NCBI GenBank assembly: GCA_903632075.3
Contig: CAHIKZ030005198.1
Span: 1,003,001 to 1,067,000, forward strand
Reading direction: 5' to 3'
Length of the DNA: 64,000 nt
Source of the DNA: Acanthosepion pharaonis
Lineage: Eukaryota; Mollusca; Cephalopoda; Sepiida; Sepiidae
This document shows, piece after piece, positions 9,356-20,422 of the stretch (position 1 is the stretch's first letter; the number at the start of each line of letters is the position of its first letter). The notes below the pieces were generated by a model, which was given only the letters and a program-made list of their open reading frames with translations, ran no database searches and was not told the origin of the DNA. The position numbers and the translations under genes are program-made.

Positions 9356-10155
9356 TAAACCAAAAAATTGGTTGAGTGCATATAGTGGCTTATACGTTTT
9401 TATAATTAACCTTTGTTCAGAAGTTCAAGCTTAAAGAGGTGCTCTATAATTGTGTGAAATTAGGCAATTCAACATTTCTAACATAATTTTCTAAAACTTC
9501 AGTTTGTTGAGAAGCTCTCTTCAGTAATGAAAAAAAAAAAAAAAAAAAATCAACATTTTATTTTTATTTAACCCTTCTTCTATAGATTTATTACAATGTA
9601 AGTAAATTTGAAATTTATGTGAATTGCATGTTCTCTCATAGCAAAATTTGGTATTCTAAAATACAACAGACATTGGAGGAAGGTTAGATGGTACAATGTG
9701 GGGTTTGATGGCTGGGGGGGAAGGGGGTTTCGGGGGGGGGGATAATACTTTGCTCACCTTCTTTTTGTCAAATATACACCACTATAATCCTGAAACTCAA
9801 TCATGCAGAACAATCCTAACATTTTTCAGCTGGCATTGCACATGTGTAAACAATAAATCACTCAACTTAAACAGAAAGATTGAAAACTGTCTGCAATAAT
9901 AATAGGCCAGTCCTCCCCATTCAGCCATGGTTTTAACCCATGCCCGAAACACTCTTACTTCCAGTTTTCACTCACAGAAACCCAGTATATAATGCACCTT
10001 GATTACTTCTCTACTTTCATCGGGAGGGAGGGGAGGGGAGGGGGGTTATGATCAATATTTCATGACACAATGGCTGAGACAGCTAGCTAAAGTAGCAGAG
10101 AATGCTTGATAATTTCCTCACAGATAAAGACTCAATATGTAAGCAACAAGAAAGA
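9356..10155. other. no gene; poly-A and two G-rich tracts
   Basis: Contains poly-A at ~9531-9549, a G-rich tract at 9711-9743 (runs of 7, 5 and 10 or more G), and a second at 10021-10046 (GGGAGGGAGGGGAGGGGAGG). Both could form G-quadruplexes. The overlapping short reading frame is glycine-rich only because of the G-runs. Confidence 0.5.
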
Positions 10156-10156
10156 C

Positions 10157-10187
<31 letters not shown>

Positions 10188-10465
10188 CAACTAAAAGGAC
10201 ACATACTTAAAATCAGAGAAAGATGAAATTTCTTGGCTACATTATGAAGAAAGAATGCTTGGAAAATTTTAAGACTCACAGAGAGGAGGGGCAGAAGGAA
10301 ACAATAAGTAACATACCTAATGAGTTTCTGTGAATGGATATCAGAGTGAGAACTAAGATGAATGGTAAAGAATCGAACATTACTTAGAGCTACAAGGGAT
10401 AGGAAGTTGTGAAGAGCTATAATTGCCCATATCCTGAATAGACATGGCACATAAAAGAAGAACAC
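10157..10465 (-). repeat. dispersed repeat F, reverse copy
   Basis: The minus strand carries WAIIALHNFLSLVALSNVRF, matched on the plus strand at 39735-39800 by WAIMAPHNFL and LSNVYLLT. DNA similarity extends over ~170 bp and the plus strand here begins with poly-A. The family is not identified; residual peptide similarity may simply reflect DNA identity. Confidence 0.5.
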
Positions 10466-10980
10466 TTAAAACTTAAAAATGATAACAAAAACATACAATA
10501 TCTATGAACTCTACATTTAAATGACTTGAATGGTAGACCATTCTTTTTTTTAAGATGTTGGTTTTAGTTTTTTTCTTAGTAAGTGTTAATTTAGTGAACT
10601 GGTATTTCTTTTTTATCATCAGTTGATTATTTATTTTACATTGTGGCCAGAATTGAAAATTAATTTGTAACATTTACAATACATGAAGAACATGAGATTT
10701 CCTTGGGCAAGTTAACATTCTACATTAATAACATTTTCTATTAAAAGAATTTGAATTTCTTCATCAGCTAAACAATTTCTCTATTTTGAAAAAAGAAAAT
10801 AATCTTTTGTATCCAAAATTTAAAAGTTGATAAAACAAATGTAACTGAGACTTAAATAGAATCTTTTCTTTCTGTAAAATATGCTGAATGGACTGATGTT
10901 TTTTTGTTTTTTTTTAAATCTGACTTAATTTAAATCTGTTCTGAAGTCATGTAGTGCAAACATATCTTTACTATTTTATA
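10466..10980. other. no recognised feature
   Basis: AT-rich DNA without motifs. Confidence 0.4.
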
Positions 10981-10997
10981 ATACTTTTTTTTATTAT

Positions 10998-11440
10998 GAT
11001 TGTGCATGGAATTAAAATATCTGATTTGGGAATAAAATGTAATACTGCAGCTTAAGAGAATAGATAAGTAATAACATAGGTAAAAGTAAGGGATTAAGTC
11101 AATAATAACAGTCTTGGTGAACTGAGTATTAGGTTGGCCAAAAAATTTGTTTGCTTATTAAGTAGAACATTTCCTTAATAAACCAAACAAACTTTTTGGC
11201 CAACCCAATAAGACCCTTGGTGGATTAAGTTACTAATAATAGTCTTAGAGGACTATGTTAGTAATAATAGTCTTGGTAGATTAAGTCAATAGTAACAGTT
11301 GAATATGTCAGTATAATTTTAATGAAATAATCAGTAAAAATATGCAACACTTCATCTTAATGGGATGAATGATTGTCCATGGAATGAAAGTATCTTTTGA
11401 ATATGCAACACTGTATCTTAATAGAGTAATCTTCAGTACA
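10998..11440. repeat. decayed tandem repeats around a MITE
   Basis: Units with GATTAAGTCAATAATAACAG and TCTTGGTGAACT recur at about 11091, 11221, 11250 and 11278. An outer pair (TGTGCATGGAATTAAAATAT near 11000 and TGTCCATGGAATGAAAGTAT near 11376, each followed by a CAACACT- or AATACTG-like block) suggests an older, longer period. Confidence 0.5.
11129..11208. mobile_element. 80-bp mariner MITE with TA target duplication
   Basis: The left end TTAGGTTGGCCAAAAAATTT and the right end AACTTTTTGGCCAACCCAA form near-perfect ~27-bp inverted repeats. TA stands at both sides (11127-11128 and 11209-11210). The GGTTGGCCAAAAA terminus is a known mariner TIR. The ~25-bp interior has no coding content. Confidence 0.85.
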
Positions 11441-11890
11441 ACAAGGAAGAGTGAAATTGCAGTTTATCCAAAAGGGAAAAGCTTGTCTCATTTTTAGGGG
11501 GGGGGGATTTTTGAAACCTACTCAAAGATTCATTTTTCATCATATTTTATATATAAATTTAAGAGTTCATGAGAAATACATAAAGAGCTTATTTCATATT
11601 TGATGTATCTGAAATCAAAGTTTTTACATATAATATCTAGTTACTTAAAAGAAAAGAAAACACTATATTGATCAGGAAGAAGAGAAAATCTTGGTTTACT
11701 TAAATAAAAATGTGTAAGTGAAAAGATATTAACTCATACTTTCAAAAAGAGAATCTTGTGAAATAAATTGTTCAACAATGATTTAGTTGAAGTGATGATC
11801 CAGAAAGCCATTCTAAGCATTCTAGAGATTACTTATTTTATTTAGACTCTGATGAATTATGTTCTTTCTTTTTCTATTACTGATTTCTTG
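11441..11890. other. no recognised feature
   Basis: AT-rich DNA with a run of nine G at ~11498. No motif recognised. Confidence 0.4.
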
Positions 11891-11894
11891 TAAT

Positions 11895-13315
11895 ATAACC
11901 ATTCGCAATGTATTTACATTAAACACTTGCATTAATTTCTGACTACTTCTACATTTGCAATGCATTTCTATAGTAAAATCAGTATCATTGCATTTACATT
12001 ATAAATACAATAACCCTATTTTATCAGTAATGCTTGCATTCATTCCTGACCACTGACAATCCCTTTCTTTCTCATTTGCAATGCATTCCTATAGTAAAAT
12101 CATTAGCAATGCATTTACATTATACATATAATAATCATATTCTATCAGTAATGTTTGCATTCATTCCTGACCACTGACAATCCCTTTCTTCCTCATTTGC
12201 AATGCATTCCTATAGTAAAATCATTAGCAATCCATTTACATTATACATATAATAGCCCTATTTTATCAGTAATGCTTGCATTCATTCATGACCACTGACA
12301 ATCCCTTTCTTTCTCATTTGCAATGCATTCCTATAGTAAAATCATTAGCAATGCATTTACATTATACATATAATAGCCCTATTTTATCAGTAATGCTTGC
12401 ATTCATTCCTGACCACTGACAATCCCTTTCTTTCTCATTTGCAATGCATTCCTATAGTAAAATCATTAGCAATGCATTTACATTATACATATAATAATCA
12501 TATTCTATCAGTAATGTTTGCATTCATTCCTGACCACTGACAATCCCTTTCTTCCTCATTTGCAATGCATTCCTATAGTAAAATCATTAGCAATCCATTT
12601 ACATTATACATATAATAGCCCTATTTTATCAGTAATGCTTGCATTCATTCATGACCACTGACAATCCCTTTCTTTCTCATTTGCAATGCATTCCTATAGT
12701 AAAATCATTAGCAATGCATTTACATTATACATATAATAGCCCTATTTTATCAGTAATGCTTGCATTCATTCCTGACCACTGACAATCCCTTTCTTTCTCA
12801 TTTGCAATGCATTCCTATAGTAAAATCATTAGCAATCCATTTACATTATACATATAATAGCCCTATTTTATCAGTAATGCTTGCATTCATTCCTGACCAC
12901 TGACAATCCCTTTCTTTCTCATTTGCAATGCATTCCTATAGTAAAATCATTAGCAATGCATTTACATTATACATATAATAACCCTATTTTATCAGTAATG
13001 CTTGCATTCATTCCTGACCACTGACAATCCCTTTCTTTCTCATTTGCAATGCATTCCTATAGTAAAATCATTAGCAATGCATTTACATTATACATATAAT
13101 AACCCTATTTTATCAGTAATGCTTGCATTCATTCCTGACCACTGACAATCCCTTTCTTCCTCATTTTCAATGCATTCCTATAGTAAAATCATTAGCAATG
13201 CATTTACATTACATATATAACAGCCCTATTCTCTCAGTAATGCTTGCCTTCATTCCTGAACACTGACAATCCCTTTCACATTTTTTAATGCAGTCCTACA
13301 ATAAATTCATTAGCG
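11895..13315. repeat. 121-bp satellite with 3-monomer higher-order period
   Basis: About 11-12 direct copies of a 121-bp monomer. The landmark TTTGCAATGCATTCCTATAG recurs every 121 bp from 12075 to about 13165. Copies at the array edges are diverged. Monomer types repeat in the same order: one with AATCATATTCTATC and TTCCTC, one with AGCAATCCATTT and CATTCATGACC, then a plain one. The block 12121-12483 is therefore repeated at 12484-12846 (363 bp). No reading frame is conserved. Confidence 0.95.
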
Positions 13316-13318
13316 CTG

Positions 13319-13365
<47 letters not shown>
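13316..13365. repeat. (CA)n(TA)n microsatellite at satellite edge
   Basis: CA repeats followed by TA repeats end the 121-bp array. Confidence 0.9.
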
Positions 13366-13366
<1 letters not shown>

Positions 13367-14065
13367 AATTAGAACATATGCTAGTACCTATGTTTTGGTG
13401 TGCGACTTAAGTTTTGCTGAATTACAACTGGTTGGTCACAAGGTCTATGTTGCTAAAATTAAACAAATGGCTTATGGGAGGAATGCTGCTATGTAGTCCC
13501 CCCCCAAAAAAAAAATTGTACAAAAAGAGTAGTAAATGTGATGCATATGAGTTATATTTAAAAAATAAAAAAATAGAAAGATTGTAAAAAAAGAAAAAAG
13601 GAAAAATAAGGATTACAAATTTAAAAATTTAAAGTTCAAAAATTAACACCTAACTTTATCTGTAATTCTTGCATGTATTACTAACCACTGACAATACCTT
13701 TCTTCTTGATCTACGATGTACAACATTCAGATTCAATGCTGAAACTTGCTTTAATTTTAGAGCAAAATCTGCCAAATTTGTTGGCTGATGTTCAAATTCC
13801 GCTTTTAAACATTGATATCATTATGGTGATTTTTATTCACTTATTGCTCCACGAATAACCTTCCCAGCTTACTTTGATTGGATCATGTAAATAATTGCAT
13901 AACATTTCCTGTTACTTGCACATCTAAATTAATCAGAGACATGCACAGAATCAAGATGAGAAAGCATAATTTTATCATAGCAAGTTACAAAATATTATAT
14001 CCTAACTGAACATATACGTACCATGGAAATTCTCACGTCTTCTTATTTCTTATGTGTTAGTCTCA
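13366..14065. other. no gene; stray satellite monomer piece
   Basis: At 13655-13715 TGTAATTCTTGCATGTATTA and ACCACTGACAATACCTTTCT are an isolated, diverged piece of the 121-bp monomer, ~340 bp outside the array. The rest is AT-rich without features. Confidence 0.5.
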
Positions 14066-14066
14066 G

Positions 14067-14103
<37 letters not shown>

Positions 14104-14132
14104 CTGTGTGTGTGTGCACATGTGTAGATATA
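14066..14132. repeat. (TC)n(TA)n(TG)n microsatellite
   Basis: Consecutive TC, TA and TG dinucleotide runs. Confidence 0.9.
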
Positions 14133-14610
14133 TATGTAGGTTAATGAAAGATATTTGAGACATAAAAAACAACAATATTGATAATAAGTTTAATAATCTT
14201 TATTGCATATTAGTAGGCCTTTTGACTAAATAGAAGTATGTGGAGAAAGATTTTAAAAATTGGAATTTTTGGACAAGCCTGTATCCTTTTTCAATGAGAC
14301 AAGAAATGAAAAATGAAGTAGGACTTTCTTTTCTGGGGAATTTTTTTAATAACATGTTATATTACTGAAGAGATGTGATAGTTTTTTTTTCTAGGTGTTT
14401 GCCACAATTAGAGATGTAGGGGCTTTGTAGAAGGCTTTCTGTGGAAACTGTATTCTCTGAGTTAGTTTGAAATTTCTGTTTAATCCGAGAATGTGTTCTT
14501 GTTGGCATTTAAATGAAAACATTAAAAGGACACATCTGACATTATAAATGTTATCTTTACTATAATAATATAATCATTTCATTGATGTAATTTTTGATGT
14601 ATTAGTGTAT

Positions 14611-15040
14611 ACGAACATGTGGCTAGGTAGTTAAAATGTGCACATAACTACCATGAGACCACCTGGGATTGAACCTTACCATGGTTGATTTTTCTCAGTG
14701 AAGTGATTTTGTGATATTCTTGGTCTGGAGAGATGATACTAGCATGTAGTATCACTAGCCGAAAGCCTTATAAGTGAAATTGGGTAGGCAAAACTGTTTG
14801 GAGGTCACTGATGTTTGTGCTTGCACTAACTCAAGTATTCACAACTGAGGGTTTGAGCGTATTGACCTTGTTCAAACTACTGATCATGCCAGATTATGCA
14901 CTCTCCCAGAAATTCTAAGTAAAGTCTGCTCAGCATTGCTGCATTATAAACCACACATGGGCTTTGTGGGTGTTGAACAAACACAAAAATTCCCAAATAG
15001 GCATCTACAACAGAGAATAACTAGTCACCATGAAAGAGGT
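14611..15040 (+). repeat. tRNA-headed SINE family B, copy 1
   Basis: The head contains ACCACCTGGGATTGAACC in the box-B position. The body matches copies 2 and 3: GAAATTGGGTAGGCAAAACT, GAGGGTTTGAGCGTATTGAC, AAGTCTGCTCAGCATTGCTG, GTGGGTGTTGAACAAACACA. The length of ~430 bp is long for a SINE. Confidence 0.7.
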
Positions 15041-15162
15041 GTAGCCAGCTATTATTTGTTCAATAAAATTTTACCCTTGATATCAAAGATTACATAAACA
15101 GTATTAAAATCATTTGAAGTGAATTTCTGTAATGAAGCCATTAAGAGCACTCCTCAGATTTT

Positions 15163-15992
15163 TTTTTTTTTTTTAAATCGGTATCACCCCATTCATGGTA
15201 GTAAAGCCACTAAGACACTAGTGGTGGGGGGTGACTGGGTGTGGAAGAATTACAAAACAGAAACATTACTAATGAGCAGGAAGAGAAAAGACTAATCTGG
15301 AGGACAGTAGATAGAGACTGACATTGCATTTAAATTTTTGCAGTAGGCTGGAAATTTTGTAGCCGGAAGGGAGTCTTACAAATGAGAAGTGCAACAAAAG
15401 AAACTTAGCATAGAATTTATGGTTACATCTAGCCAGTTCAAATGTGAATTGATGAGATCTTGATGCCAGTCTTGTGCTGTGCTTAAATTCAAAAAGTCTA
15501 GGTACCATAGCAAAGACCTCATCTGAACAATTACCATGAATGTATTTATAGAAAAGGCACAGAGAGGCAACCTTACTGCAATGGAAAAGTGACTGAAGCT
15601 GAGCCGCCGGATCAGGACCAATAATATTGTAGATTCTTCTTTGGATTTTATCAAGGAGATCAAGGTAAATAGTAGGGACACTGGACTATATATGGCAGTA
15701 ATATTCTAAGCATGGGTGAAAAGTAGAATTATAGATATGTAAGATAGATTTTGGAGAGAAAAATTGTCTTGCATGACACAGTGAACTTTCTTAGCAGCTC
15801 TCTAAGCAATGGATTCAATATATTCTTTCCACTTCATGTCAGCTGAGAATGTTAGCACCAGAAGGCGCAACAAGTCATTTCCTGAAGGTTATGATAGAAG
15901 GCAAGAAAGGTCTTTCAGATGATTAACAGAAAAAAAATTTGATTTCAGAAGTGTTAAAATTAACAAGCAATCTTTTCCCCAGTTAAAAAACA
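15163..15992 (-). pseudogene. LINE RT C-terminal half and 3' UTR (5'-truncated)
   Basis: Read on the minus strand: a stretch reading like the segment before the conserved YIESIA motif, then MKWKEYIESIA, the NIIGPDP-type block, LFYKYIHGN-like and LHEFKxxTRLASRSH-like blocks, the UTR and poly-A (plus-strand T-run at 15161-15176). Several frameshifts and stops break it. The catalytic RT motifs lie further 5' and are missing. It is the longest reverse-strand copy of the family and faces the plus-strand copy at 16258. Confidence 0.75.
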
Positions 15993-16257
15993 TCTATTGA
16001 TTGATAAAATTTGCTATATATTTCTATAGTAAAATACTTTCCAGTACATTTCTATATGCACTTTTAGAATTTGTTGAGTCAATACATATATAATCATTCT
16101 TGTGAATAGAAGTTCCATTATATTTGTAGTGTTTGTGCTTAATTGTATCAGATAAGTAAAAAAATAAGCAGAAAATAATGGAGAAAATGTGAGTGTAAAT
16201 GCAATCAGGAGCTTCAAAACAAATCTGAGATAGCAAATACCAAGTCAGCCAAAATGT

Positions 16258-16975
16258 TTGTTCTGTTTCTGTTCAGTTTATACTACTGACCTGAGATGGA
16301 ACAAATACATTGAGTCAATTGCTTCTTCCACCACAAGGAAAGTTGGCTCTCTGTGCCGTGCCAGGAAATTTTCCTCCCCGGAATCGATACTTCAAATATA
16401 CAAAACAACCATTCGCCCTTGCATGGAGTATTGCTGCCATATATGGTCTGGGGCACCTTCTGTTTACCTCAGAGTTCTTGACAAGATCCAGAGACAGATA
16501 TGTAATATAATTGGCCCTGATCTGGCATCTTGTCTACAGTCACTCTCTCACAGACGCGTCATCGCCACTCTCTGTCTTTTCTACAAATACTTTCATGGTA
16601 ATTGCTCCGATGAGCTGCTTTCACTGGTTCCCAGACTCCATGAATTCAAGCGCCCTACGAGGCTGGCATCCCGCTCCCACTCTTACACTGTAGAAACTTT
16701 TAAATGTAGCCGTCTCTTCTACTCCAATATCTTCATACCTCGCTCCTCTCGCCTGTGGAACACCCTTCCAAATTACTGTTTCCCTGAGAGCTATAATCTC
16801 CAACTATTCAAATGTAATGTCAATCGACATCTCCAGTTACATTGATCTATCCACTATCCCTCTCCTCATCCTTTCTTCTATCACTCCTATCTGCTCTTGC
16901 TCCAAATCTTCTGCAACTCCCTGCATCCTAGTGGCTTCACGCCTTGCTCGGGGCATAATGCTTAAAAAAAAAGAA
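16258..16975 (+). pseudogene. LINE reverse transcriptase C-terminal region, open for 195 codons
   Basis: The reading frame is open from 16258 to 16845 without a stop. In order it shows RWNKYIESIASSTTRKVGSL, TTIRPCMEYCCHIWSGAP, LDKIQRQICNIIGPDLASCL, LCLFYKYFHGNCSDELLSLV, LHEFKRPTRLASRSHSYTVE and SRLWNTLPNYCFPESYNLQL. This is the part C-terminal of the RT palm (thumb region) of CR1/L2/Jockey-type LINEs; the family copies RNA at a nicked target. The ATG at 16258 is not a natural start, and the catalytic aspartates and endonuclease are absent. It is followed by UTR and the tail GCCTTGCTCGGGGCATAATG plus poly-A at ~16965. The intact frame makes this the youngest-looking copy here. Confidence 0.85.
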
Positions 16976-16984
16976 AGAAAAAAA

Positions 16985-17473
16985 GTAAATGTGGGCATGT
17001 GGTCGGAATGTTCACTTTATGACCATGTGAGCCAGGTTCGAATCTCACCAGGGTCAATTTGTTAGGAAGGTGAGTTCTTGATGTTATCCGTCTGGAGGAG
17101 GCAATCCAAGCATGTGGTACCTTTTGAAAGTACCTGAAAAACATACCACAGGTTGACCCAAGCCTTCTGAGTGAAATTGGGTAGATGAAACCCTTTGGGA
17201 GCTGTCGTTGTTTGTGCCAGCACAAAATCACAAGTCATTGTGACCAAAGGTTTGAGTATACTGGCCTTGTTCAGACTGTCGATCACACTAGATAATACAC
17301 TCTCTCTCAGAAACTGTAACTAAGGTTTGCTCAGCAGAGTTGTAGTATAAACCACAGGTGGACTCTGCAGGTGTTAAACAAATACAGATGTGTTTGAGCA
17401 GGCATCTGCAATAGGGATTGGCTAGCCACCCTAGTAGACAGGCATCCTTGGATATGAGTGGCCAGTCACCCAT

Positions 17474-17475
<2 letters not shown>
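16985..17475 (+). repeat. tRNA-headed SINE family B, copy 2 (best preserved)
   Basis: The head GCATGTGGTCGGAATGTTCA through AGCCAGGTTCGAATCTCACC contains a consensus box B (GGTTCGAATC). The body includes GAAATTGGGTAGATGAAACC, CAGCACAAAATCACAAGTCA, GATAATACACTCTCTCTCAG and GGTGTTAAACAAATACAGAT. It begins right after the LINE poly-A and runs into (TA)n at 17476. Confidence 0.8.

Positions 17476-17567
<92 letters not shown>
17476..17567. repeat. (TA)n(TATG)n microsatellite
   Basis: Long TA run with TATG interruptions. Confidence 0.95.
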
Positions 17568-17569
17568 GA

Positions 17570-17845
17570 TGGCTGCCAACTAAATTAAATGGGTGTGACC
17601 ATTGCTGACAAGCTTTCCATCATCCCAGGCTTGTGAATTCAGAGATTTCTATCTTTTAGACTGATGGCCAACCAAGGCTGAGGATCCCAGTCTGCCTTAC
17701 TATTTAATTCATAGTTGTGGGGAGAAGAGATAGATTTACCTTTCCCAAGAGCATTTGTGCAAAAGTAAATCTAACAAACACAGCTGGAATTTCAACTGTT
17801 CACTGATTTCATGTTCCAAGCTGCTAATCTTACACCATGAACATG
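17570..17845 (-). repeat. SINE family A, reverse copy
   Basis: The plus strand shows the family signature in reverse: CATAGTTGTGGGGAGAAGAG, ACCTTTCCCAAGAGCATTTG, AGCTGGAATTTCAACTGTTC and TAATCTTACACCATG. The tRNA-like head is at the right end; a (GT)n run follows. Confidence 0.65.
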
Positions 17846-17911
17846 TGTGTGTGTGTGGGTGTGTAAAAATGTCAGATTAAAAATAAATCCTTTAATTCTT
17901 TAGAAATATAT

Positions 17912-18220
17912 GGATGTGTGGGTGGTGTAATGGATAGCGGATGGGAATGAGAAATCCAAGAGTAGAGTTTGTAACATTCACTTATGCGTAAATATCCTTG
18001 GGAAAGATATGAATTCATCTTTTCATCTCCTACCCCTAGCTATGGTTTAAATAGCAGGATAGGCTGAGGTCTTTATCCTTTGTTGGTATCCAGTCTAGTA
18101 GAAGGGCAACTCTGAATTCAAAAACATGAGGAGGGTCAATTGGGGGCCTTGTGGCACACTATGTGCACCAGTTCTCTATATTTGGTTCTTCTGAAAAGTG
18201 CAGTTGGTTCTGCACAAACC
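17912..18220 (+). repeat. tRNA-headed SINE family A copy
   Basis: GGATGTGTGGGTGGTGTAAT then GGATAGCGG give a box-A-like head. The body has CCTTGGGAAAGATATGAATT, TACCCCTAGCTATGGTTTAA and ATAGCAGGATAGGCTGAGG. The box B region is damaged (AGAGTTTGTAAC). Confidence 0.75.
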
Positions 18221-18365
18221 ATCAAGCTATAATCAAATTATATATACGAGTAGTCTGGCTGTTCATTTCTAAGAACTGAGCTTCTGGACTGTCAGACATC
18301 TAAAATAACAAGAGTCATATATATCTCACACATACATATATATACATGAATGAATTCTTTATAAT

Positions 18366-18840
18366 GTAAAAGCATTTATATCGGAGAGACATCCCTAAGC
18401 ATAAAAACCTGTATCTATGAGCATAAAAGAGATTTATGTTTAGACAACCATTCAAACACTTTTGTAATATACAGGAACAAAACTGGCCATAGCTTTGATT
18501 TTACAAATGCCACCCTAAATTAAAAAGACCATAATTCTTTACATAGAAAGTACTTTGTGGGACTACTAACTATGAACACGTGTTAAAAATGCTATATTAC
18601 CTCACCAACCTTTATTGAATTCATTCTTAAAGAATGATTTTATTTTTAACTGAATTTAAATATGTGAATGTAAACGATACATTCAGTTAAAAATAAGAAT
18701 AAAATCATCCTTGATAATGGCTAAAAGTATAGCTGAAAGCACTTGGACATACAAAACATTCAGACAATTTCTACATAACTTATATCCAGAAAAAATAAGA
18801 AAATTATAAGAACATAAAAAAAATTAAATAAAAACTTAAC
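18366..18840 (+). pseudogene. Penelope-like element: GIY-YIG end and 3' terminus
   Basis: From 18377 one frame reads YIGETSLSIKTCIYEHKRDL then CLDNHSNTFVIYRNKTGHSF and DFTNATLN. This is the GIY-YIG endonuclease region (YIGET, HKRDL, H-x7-GH) that follows the RT in Penelope-like retroelements. The reading breaks at a stop after FTNATLN. The 3' part contains an inverted repeat (GATTTTATTTTTAACTGAAT / ATTCAGTTAAAAATAAG...) and a hammerhead-like TTGATAATGGC-TAAAAGTATA-GCTGAAAGC at 18711-18740. The RT itself is absent. The same 3' end occurs at 55635-55815. Confidence 0.7.
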
Positions 18841-18880
18841 CACAGTACCTTGTCAGTTTTCTTTAATGAAATGTGCGTGC

Positions 18881-18885
<5 letters not shown>

Positions 18886-18925
<40 letters not shown>
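18886..18925. repeat. (TG)n(TA)n microsatellite
   Basis: TG followed by TA runs directly after the Penelope-like 3' end. Confidence 0.9.
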
Positions 18926-18931
<6 letters not shown>

Positions 18932-19204
18932 ATTATTTTAATACCTATACTTGGGTGGTGCGAAAAAATTCTGATAATACAATTTGTAAAAAAAAAATAT
19001 ATTTGAACAAACTGATATCGGTGGCGGGGGTGGGGTAATTCAGTAAGAAAAAAAAAAAAGAATAAAGACATCTGTGTTGGTTGAAAAAAAAAAAAAAAAA
19101 AAAATCAGTGCTGCAATACTTAGTCAAAAAAAAAAAAACATTGACCAAGTAAATTAAGTAAAAATGTAAAAGTGTTCAATACATGAAGTAGAGCAAAATC
19201 TAAA

Positions 19205-19317
19205 AAACCTAGTGAGCCAGAACCTACCTGCCAAGGTTTCACCTAATGAATCTTCAGTAGTATCCTGAAGATCCGTTAGGTGTAACCTTGGTAGGTAGGT
19301 TCTGGCTCACTAGGTTT
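19205..19317. mobile_element. palindromic MITE, 53-bp arms and 7-base loop
   Basis: AAACCTAGTGAGCCAGAACC ... AATCTTCAG is followed after TAGTATC by its reverse complement ending at 19317; about 4 of 53 pairs mismatch. One arm occurs alone at 6044-6106, so it is a dispersed element and not a one-off hairpin. Confidence 0.85.
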
Positions 19318-19790
19318 TATATATATATAAAATAGCTGGCCACTCATATTCGAGGATACCCTTCTATTAGGGCTGCTAGCCAATCCCTATTGCAGACACT
19401 CACTCAGGTACATTTGTGTTTGTTCAACACCCACAGAGCCAACATGTGGTTTATACTGCAACTAGGATGAGCAGACCTTAGTTACAGCTTCTGCGAGAGA
19501 GTGTGTTATCTAGTATGGTCAACAATCTGAACAAGGCGAGCACACTCAAACCTTCAGTCACGATGACTTGTGACTTCATGCTACCACAGCTATCAACAGC
19601 CCCCAAGGTTTCATCTACTCAATTTCACTCACAAGGCTTAGGTCAACCCGTAGTATGGTTTTCAGGCACTTTCCAAAGGTGCCGCATGCTGGAATCGCCA
19701 TGACTGATAACATCAGGAAGTCTACTCTAAATCAACTGTGGTGAGATTTGAACTTGGATCTCATGGTCAGAAAGCAAACGTTCTATATAA
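19318..19790 (-). repeat. tRNA-headed SINE family B, reverse copy
   Basis: The plus strand reads the family B body backward (GCTGGCCACTCATATTCGAG, TTGTTCAACACCCACAGAGC, AGTGTGTTATCTAGTATGG) and ends with the head GGTGAGATTTGAACTTGGAT, a reverse box B. It abuts the palindromic MITE directly. Confidence 0.75.
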
Positions 19791-20420
19791 ACACACACAC
19801 ACACACACACACACAAGACATGTAATTAGACTTGAAAAATAAGATCTAAATATTGCAAAATATTTCTTATATATGCATCCACATATAGTAATAATGTCCT
19901 AAAGTGAAATTTTAAGTTTCACATTCCTAATTTGAACAAAAAATATTCTCAAAGGACTGACTTTTGAGAAAATGTGTCACACCAAAAATAATATTAGCTT
20001 ATATATCTTCAAAGTAGGTAATGCACAGTGTGGACATTTTGAAGGAGTGTTTTGAAGGAAAAAAAATATAATTCAATAATCTGTAATGTATAGCTTCTAG
20101 AAAGCAAAATCAAAATTTGATTTCTCAAGTTAATTTGCCTTTGTTGGTGTCTATAATAGATAAATGAGCTTCTATCTAAAAGTTTGGGAAATAGTCATGA
20201 AACAAATAGAAAAGAAAAACTGTTTACTTTTAAACCTAGTTTCTAATGTCTTATTTGAACGATCCTCCAGAGTCTGAAGAACTGGTCTAATGCCAGTTTT
20301 CTCAGCCAGGCTTGAAACTAGCTAAGGCAACTCACAAACTGCAGATATTTTTTCTGCCAGGAAAAAAAAAAAACTCTTTTAGCTGGACTGTCTTATAGAG
20401 CTAAACAAACTTCAACTGCT
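19791..20420. other. no gene; (CA)n at the left edge
   Basis: A (CA)n run at 19793-19815, then AT-rich DNA. TGGTCTAATGCCAGTTTTCT near 20284 is unremarkable. Confidence 0.4.
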
Positions 20421-20422
20421 CC

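Noticed and set aside
10157..10465. Small protein gene (102 codons, minus strand)
   Set aside because: Its peptide likeness to 39702-39905 is explained by DNA-level repeat identity, and the C-terminal residues come from poly-A.
11895..13315. CRISPR-like array
   Set aside because: The repeat is a continuous 121-bp satellite without unique spacers, and the genome is eukaryotic.
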